Shown: one piece after another, positions 6,775 through 10,703 of the stretch | Numbering within the stretch: position 1 is the first letter of the stretch | How the letters are laid out: the number at the start of each line of letters is the position of its first letter | NCBI GenBank assembly: GCA_001304425.1 | Contig: LJTS01000059.1 | Coordinates: 1-10,703, forward strand | Direction of reading: 5' to 3' | Source: Betaproteobacteria bacterium SG8_40 | GTDB taxonomy: Bacteria; Pseudomonadota; Gammaproteobacteria; Burkholderiales; Eutrophovitaceae | Length of the DNA: 10,703 bases | Notes under the pieces: generated by a model | Databases searched by the model: none | What the model was told of the DNA's origin: nothing | The model's input: only the letters and a program-made list of their open reading frames with translations | Program-made: the position numbers and the translations under genes

Positions 6775-8106
6775 TTACAGCCCGTAGGCCATACGTATAA
6801 GGGTCAACGGGTGTTGCTTTTCAGCGGGCGCCGCATCAGCCGCACGCATCCCCTGAGCGATGTGACGGCCGGCGATTGCGCAGTCCGAGCTGATGTAATC
6901 CGGTCCTGGCTCGGCCATCTGCCGGAACACCGGCCGGCCGATCTTCATCGAGTCGGAGAAATACTCGCTCTTGACGCCCCAGGTGCCGTCGTGTCCGGAA
7001 CAGCGTTCGACGGTTGTCACAACGGTATCGGGCACTTTTTCCAGCAACTCGCGTGTCTTCTGCCCCATGTTCTGCACCCTGAGATGGCAAGGGATGTGAT
7101 AGGACACCTTGCCAAGCGAGCGCTTGAAATCCGTTTTCAGAAGCCCGTCGCGGTTACGCAACACAAAATACTCGAACGGGTCGAACATCGCCTCGGCAAC
7201 GGTCTTTACGTCCGCATCGTCGGGAAACATCAGCGGAAGTTCCTGCTTGAACATCAAGGTACAGGACGGCACCGGCGTCACGATCGCGTAGCCGTCGCGC
7301 GCGAGGGAGGCAAGCACCGGAATGTTCTTTTCCTTCAATGCGGCTACTGCATCGAGATCGCCAAGCTCGAGCTTGGGCATGCCGCAGCACGCTTCTTTTT
7401 CGACAATCCTTGCGGGAATTTCGTTGTGCTCGAGAATCTGCCCGAGATCCCGCCCGATTCCGGGCTCGTTGTAGTTCACATAACAAGTGGAAAAGATCGC
7501 GACCTTGCCGGGCGTATTCTTGCCGTCCTTGACAGGGAAGTCATCGCGAATGTGCGCATGCTTGCGGAATGTTGCACTGTCGTATTCCGGCAGTTCGCGA
7601 TCCTCGTGGATGGCGAGCGTGGAAGCCATCAGCTTTCGCGCCGCACCGTTCTTGTTGACCGCGTTGACCATATGCACGACAACCGGAATCGACGCCAGCT
7701 TGCCGAGCGCGTCCGTGCTGGACAACAACTTGTCGCGAAAGCGTGTCTCGCCTTTCTTGAATTTCACTGACTTGGCGCGCAGCATCAAGTGCGGGAAATC
7801 CACGTTCCATTCGTGCGGCGGCACATACGGGCACTTGCTCATGTAGCACATGTCGCACAGGTAACACTTGTCGACAACCTTCCAGTAGTCCTTCTTGGCG
7901 ACGCCATCGACTTCGAGCGTCTCGCTCTCGTCGACAAGATCGAACAGCGTCGGGAATGCAGTGCACAAGCTCACGCATCGCCTGCAACCGTGACAGATGT
8001 CGAACACCCTCTCCAACTCATCGAACAGCTTGGTTTCATCGTGGAAATCCTCTGATTTCCAGTCGATCGGGTGTCGTGTTGGTGCTTCAAGGCTTCCTTC
8101 GCGCAT
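6775..8106 (-). CDS. heterodisulfide reductase-related (CCG-domain) iron-sulfur protein
   Basis: A 443-residue soluble Fe-S protein of the GlpC/HdrB-like type, likely an electron-transfer or thiol/disulfide redox component in the cytosol. The N-terminal half carries a ferredoxin-like motif C38-x2-C41-x2-C44-x3-C48 and a second group C81-x2-C84-x2-C87-x4-C92-P, one residue longer than the usual spacing. The C-terminal half has two CCG-type domains: C208 ... C240-C241-G242 ... C282, and C340 ... C369-S370-G371 ... C409, the second having CSG instead of CCG. No transmembrane segment or flavin motif is seen. The ATG at 8106 has only a weak GGTGA upstream, and an in-frame stop lies 12 bases upstream. 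It sits 119 bp after the rubrerythrin gene and 23 bp before DUF3501, all on one strand. It has been loosely called glycerol-3-phosphate dehydrogenase or Fe-S oxidoreductase in databases; no glycerol gene is nearby. Confidence 0.88.
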   Translation of the reverse strand: MREGSLEAPTRHPIDWKSEDFHDETKLFDELERVFDICHGCRRCVSLCTAFPTLFDLVDESETLEVDGVAKKDYWKVVDKCYLCDMCYMSKCPYVPPHEWNVDFPHLMLRAKSVKFKKGETRFRDKLLSSTDALGKLASIPVVVHMVNAVNKNGAARKLMASTLAIHEDRELPEYDSATFRKHAHIRDDFPVKDGKNTPGKVAIFSTCYVNYNEPGIGRDLGQILEHNEIPARIVEKEACCGMPKLELGDLDAVAALKEKNIPVLASLARDGYAIVTPVPSCTLMFKQELPLMFPDDADVKTVAEAMFDPFEYFVLRNRDGLLKTDFKRSLGKVSYHIPCHLRVQNMGQKTRELLEKVPDTVVTTVERCSGHDGTWGVKSEYFSDSMKIGRPVFRQMAEPGPDYISSDCAIAGRHIAQGMRAADAAPAEKQHPLTLIRMAYGL

Positions 8107-8225
8107 ATTGACGGATCACCAGTGAGGAAATAACGAGCGGCAAACGCGAACCACCCTGTCAATCAACAGGACAGTTCGCGATTCGATCAGGCTGCGGCCG
8201 CACCGTTTGCAGCCGCGGCAAGCCC

Positions 8226-8648
8226 TTAGTCTTCCAGTGCGTCGAGGGCTTTCTGGAAGCGATTGGCGTGCGACCGTTCGGCCTTTGCCAGCGTTTCGAA
8301 CCAGTCAGCAATCTCGTCGAATTTCTCGTCGCGGGCGGTTTTCGCCATGCCGGGATACATATCGGTGTACTCGTGCGTCTCGCCGGCAATCGATGCCTTG
8401 AGGTTATCGCGGGTGCGGCCAATTGGCAGCCCGGTTGCCGGGTCGCCCACCTGCTCGAGATACTCGAGGTGGCCATGGGCGTGGCCGGTTTCGCCTTCCG
8501 CCGTCGACCGGAAAACGGCAGCAACGTCGTTTTGCCCTTCGACGTCGGCCTTGTTCGCGAAGTAAAGATAGCGGCGGTTTGCCTGTGATTCGCCAGCAAA
8601 TGCTTCTTTCAGGCTTTGCTCGGTCTTCGAACCTTTCAATGCAGCCAT
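8226..8648 (-). CDS. rubrerythrin, diiron domain only
   Basis: Rubrerythrins are ferritin-like four-helix proteins that reduce hydrogen peroxide at a diiron site. The 140-residue product has the expected ligands by motif: E20 (FAGESQANRRY), E53 and H56 (EGETGHAH), the GETHEY segment with E90 and E93, and E124/H127 (AERSH). It ends right after the last helix, so it lacks the C-terminal rubredoxin domain (CxxC pairs) of classical rubrerythrin of about 190 residues; there is no cysteine at all. It must therefore take electrons from another protein, for which the Fe-S protein encoded next is a natural candidate (inference). The start ATG at 8648 has GGGGG about 11 bases upstream. It is the first gene of the presumed three-gene unit and a dyad lies about 80-95 bp upstream. 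Confidence 0.9.
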   Translation of the reverse strand: MAALKGSKTEQSLKEAFAGESQANRRYLYFANKADVEGQNDVAAVFRSTAEGETGHAHGHLEYLEQVGDPATGLPIGRTRDNLKASIAGETHEYTDMYPGMAKTARDEKFDEIADWFETLAKAERSHANRFQKALDALED

Positions 8649-9062
8649 TTTATGAGTACCCCCAAATAGTTAGGATTTATAGACGTCCAAAACGCCGCCA
8701 GCGGAATCCGGGCTGGCAACGACAGCAATTAGACTAAATCTAATCTGTAGCCGGAGTTTAGAGGGAATCTGGCGATGCTGTCAAACAAACAGGGTTAGTG
8801 TGTACTCGCACACTTTTGCGGGATTGACTGCGCAACGGTCGACCGCGGGGGAAATCACAGGGCGGGTTAGCGGCAACCGCCGTACAAGTGCCCACCCTCG
8901 CGACATGACCTTTCACCCGCGCGGTAGGTATGGTTGTTGCACCAGATCGTATGCGCGGCGCGCCTGAACACCGGACTGCCCCACTAATTCTATTGCCCGA
9001 AAGTGTATTTGCCCCAACGTCAAGCCGACCCCGGTTCAGCCCTTGCGCGACACCCATCAAAC
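8649..9062. other. gene-free intergenic region between rubrerythrin and the diguanylate cyclase
   Basis: These 414 bp separate two divergent genes and contain no ORF with recognisable protein similarity. They hold the rubrerythrin leader, the AT-rich dyad at 8728-8744, a small hairpin AGTGTG-TACTCG-CACACT followed by TTT (8797-8817) and a GC-rich stretch before the cyclase. If the cyclase starts at GTG 9003 instead of ATG 9063 the region is 354 bp. No clear promoter for the cyclase was seen. Confidence 0.6.
8728..8744. promoter_or_regulatory. 17-bp dyad upstream of rubrerythrin
   Basis: ATTAGA (8728-8733) and TCTAAT (8739-8744) are perfect complements around CTAAA, in an AT-rich patch of an otherwise GC-rich region. 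It lies 80 bp upstream of the rubrerythrin start. Its size and placement would suit a redox or iron regulator (Rrf2/IscR-type or similar), but I do not recognise a defined consensus, and no convincing -35/-10 pair was found beside it. Confidence 0.35.
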
Positions 9063-10178
9063 ATGCTGAAAGCGAGTGCCTTCCTGAGCGGGCCCGATCA
9101 GGACGAACTGAGAGGGTTCGGCCGCACCATTGCCGAGATCCAGTGGCTGCTGGTGGTGCTGGTTCTGGTCTATCTGGTTGCCGTCGATCTGGACGAGGAA
9201 TCCGGAGTCGCCATCTACTCGGCTCTGGGCCTGCTCGGCGCATTCGTGCTCACCCTGCACTACATTCAGTTCTACAAAAAGGAAACGCTCACCAAGCTGG
9301 CGATCGAAACGGTGGTGATGTTCGCCTTCATTACCTGGGTGACCTGGTACTCCGGAAAGATCGACAGTCCGCTTCTCAATCTTTACCTGCTGCCGATCAT
9401 CGCCAGCTCCCTGATCCTCGGCAAACTGATTACCTCGATCCTGACGGGCGCCGTGATTCTCTGCTACGTGGCGATGGCAAATGATTCCGGTCTGAGTAAC
9501 CCGGAGACGCTCTCTTACTGGGTGATGCTGTTTGCCCTCATTGCACCGATCGTACTGGTGGCATACATCACGACCATGCTATCGGCGGACATCCGCTATG
9601 CGATGGCAAAGATCAAGCGCATCTCCGACACCGACGAACTGACGGGTGTCTACAACATGCGTTCTTTCTCGACGATTCTGCGGCGTACGTTCCAGCAATC
9701 GGTCCGGCACGCTCATCCGCTGTCGATCGTCATGATCGACTCCGACAATCTGAAAGCGGTCAACGACACACACGGCCACAATGCCGGCAACAAGCTGCTT
9801 CAACACCTCGTTTACAAGGTCAGTGAAGAACTGCGGCGTACGGACATCGTCGCCCGTTATGGCGGCGACGAATTCATCATACTTTTGCCGGAAACCGGGC
9901 GTCAGGGGGCGATGGAAACCGCGGAGCGCATCCGCCAGGCATTCGAAATCTCCCGATTCGAGTACCGCGGAAACAGTCTCGGCGTGACGGTCAGCCTTGG
10001 TCTCGCAAGCTACCCCGAAGACGGCGCCAACGTGGACGTCATCGTCGACAAGGCGGACAAGGCCTTGTACCGCGCAAAGCGGCTCGGGCGCAACCAGACC
10101 GCCCTCTACGAACCGGGAGACGATCCACACGCGTCACCGCCGAGCCGGCCGGACCTGAAGTACGAAGTATCGTCGTAA
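9063..10178 (+). CDS. membrane-bound diguanylate cyclase (GGDEF domain)
   Basis: The protein makes the second messenger cyclic di-GMP from two GTP. Counting from ATG 9063 it has 371 residues. Six hydrophobic segments (about 27-42, 50-70, 79-96, 104-119, 121-138 and 150-173) form an inner-membrane sensor region with short connections and no recognised periplasmic ligand domain. A GGDEF domain follows (about 188-350): DTDELTGVYN (189-198), metal-binding DSDNLKAVND (226-235), the catalytic GGDEF (267-271) and the inhibitory site RRTD (258-261) five residues before it, so product feedback is expected. The C-terminal tail (from about 351) is proline-rich and unstructured-looking. An in-frame GTG at 9003 would add 20 residues; ATG 9063 is preferred because the extra part is not hydrophobic or motif-like, though neither start has a clear ribosome binding site. 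The 3' end overlaps the opposing DUF3025 gene by 73 bp. Confidence 0.9.
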   Translation: MLKASAFLSGPDQDELRGFGRTIAEIQWLLVVLVLVYLVAVDLDEESGVAIYSALGLLGAFVLTLHYIQFYKKETLTKLAIETVVMFAFITWVTWYSGKIDSPLLNLYLLPIIASSLILGKLITSILTGAVILCYVAMANDSGLSNPETLSYWVMLFALIAPIVLVAYITTMLSADIRYAMAKIKRISDTDELTGVYNMRSFSTILRRTFQQSVRHAHPLSIVMIDSDNLKAVNDTHGHNAGNKLLQHLVYKVSEELRRTDIVARYGGDEFIILLPETGRQGAMETAERIRQAFEISRFEYRGNSLGVTVSLGLASYPEDGANVDVIVDKADKALYRAKRLGRNQTALYEPGDDPHASPPSRPDLKYEVSS

Positions 10179-10703
10179 AACGCCGCAGCTTCGTTCGGCG
10201 GCCACCAGCCGGGAACACCCAGCACCGGCAACGGTGAAAGCGACCGGCCATGGAGCAGGTTTCCCGGCTCCAGTATGTACGCCCCCAGGAGCCGGTCGGC
10301 CTCCGCGTTGAGCGCCACTCCCTCCAGTTGGATCACATCAGCGGGTACCGGGAGCAATACCGATTTCGCCGTCATTCCGATAAACGGGTTCAGCGCTTTC
10401 TCGTACATGGCGTGACCGAACACCAGGAATCGCATCACTCGACAAACAATTCCTTCCACCGGAAGCGCCGCAGCAATTCGAGCAACCCGACATTCGAGGA
10501 AAGCACCACCACACCGTCTTCGTCAAACAGGGTGAGCGCGTCACCCAACGCTGAACGTTGCGGGCTTTTCTGCGCCTTCAACGAGGCGAAATGACGCGCG
10601 TTGATCGCCGCCTTGCTTCGAGGAAACGTCATCCAGACCAGCGCGTTGAACAGATCATGCCAGTTCGACTCGCGCACCATCACTTCTCCCCGAAGGAAGA
10701 TGC
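10106..10703 (-). pseudogene. DUF3025 family protein, frameshifted and cut by the window edge
   Basis: Two reading frames on the reverse strand together give one DUF3025 protein of unknown function. The upstream part is open from the window edge to the stop at 10435-10437 and contains RGEVMVRESNWHDLFNALVW, FPRSKAAIN and DALTLFDEDGVVVLS, ending at RWKELFVE. The downstream part (from about 10459 to the TAG at 10106) contains MRFLVFGHAMYEKALNPFIG and the family ending PLPVLGVPGWWPPNE followed by FYDDTSYFR. The switch between them needs a -1 (or +2) change near 10436-10459, and the join would be several residues shorter than my recollection of the family, so a small deletion is possible. It may be a decayed gene or a sequencing or assembly error. 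The true 5' end is outside the window. The 3' end overlaps the diguanylate cyclase gene. Confidence 0.75.

Noticed and set aside
6131..7770. Long plus-strand open frames opposite DUF3501 and the Fe-S protein
   Set aside because: The opposite strand carries coherent cysteine motifs and family signatures, whereas these frames show none.
6775..8106. GlpC, anaerobic glycerol-3-phosphate dehydrogenase subunit C
   Set aside because: The CCG architecture is shared, but there is no glpA or glpB nearby and the linkage to rubrerythrin and DUF3501 indicates a different subfamily.
8155..8220. Possible terminator or attenuator between rubrerythrin and the Fe-S protein gene
   Set aside because: Only competing 5-bp stems (for example CCTGT/ACAGG and GCTGC/GCAGC) without a T tract; not enough to call a terminator or to split the operon.

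Overview
The window looks like ordinary chromosome from a GC-rich proteobacterium. The tRNA-Pro(CGG)/ispB/rplU-rpmA-obg-proB neighbourhood, an E. coli-like IspB, a CNP1-family lipoprotein beside proB and a DUF3025 gene together point to the beta/gamma-proteobacteria. The CNP1-proB proximity and the short Obg tail lean towards beta, but I cannot place it more precisely from sequence alone.

Left part (1-4123): tRNA-Pro(CGG) and ispB (quinone side-chain synthesis) read leftwards. Back to back with them, rplU-rpmA (ribosomal proteins L21 and L27), obg (ribosome-assembly GTPase) and proB (first step of proline synthesis) read rightwards. Both divergent promoters are visible between ispB and rplU. 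A strong intrinsic terminator separates rpmA from obg, and obg and proB overlap by 4 bp (GTGA).

Middle part (4296-8648): everything reads leftwards, in two groups. One is cfa (cyclopropane fatty acid synthase) overlapping a CNP1-like lipoprotein gene, with a 24-bp near-perfect dyad just upstream of cfa. The other is a three-gene cassette: a short rubrerythrin, a cytosolic iron-sulfur protein with two 4Fe-4S motifs plus CCG-type domains (heterodisulfide-reductase/GlpC-like), and a cysteine-free DUF3501 protein. The families are known by name, but the joint function of the cassette is, as far as I know, undetermined. It is the best candidate here for an undescribed system, probably in peroxide, oxygen or redox stress.

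Right part (8649-10703): a 414-bp gene-free stretch with possible regulatory dyads, then a membrane-bound diguanylate cyclase (six predicted transmembrane helices, intact GGDEF and inhibitory site). Its 3' end overlaps tail to tail with a leftward DUF3025 gene. That gene runs off the window edge and is broken by a frameshift at about 10435-10460.

No insertion sequence, CRISPR array, prophage or rRNA was seen.
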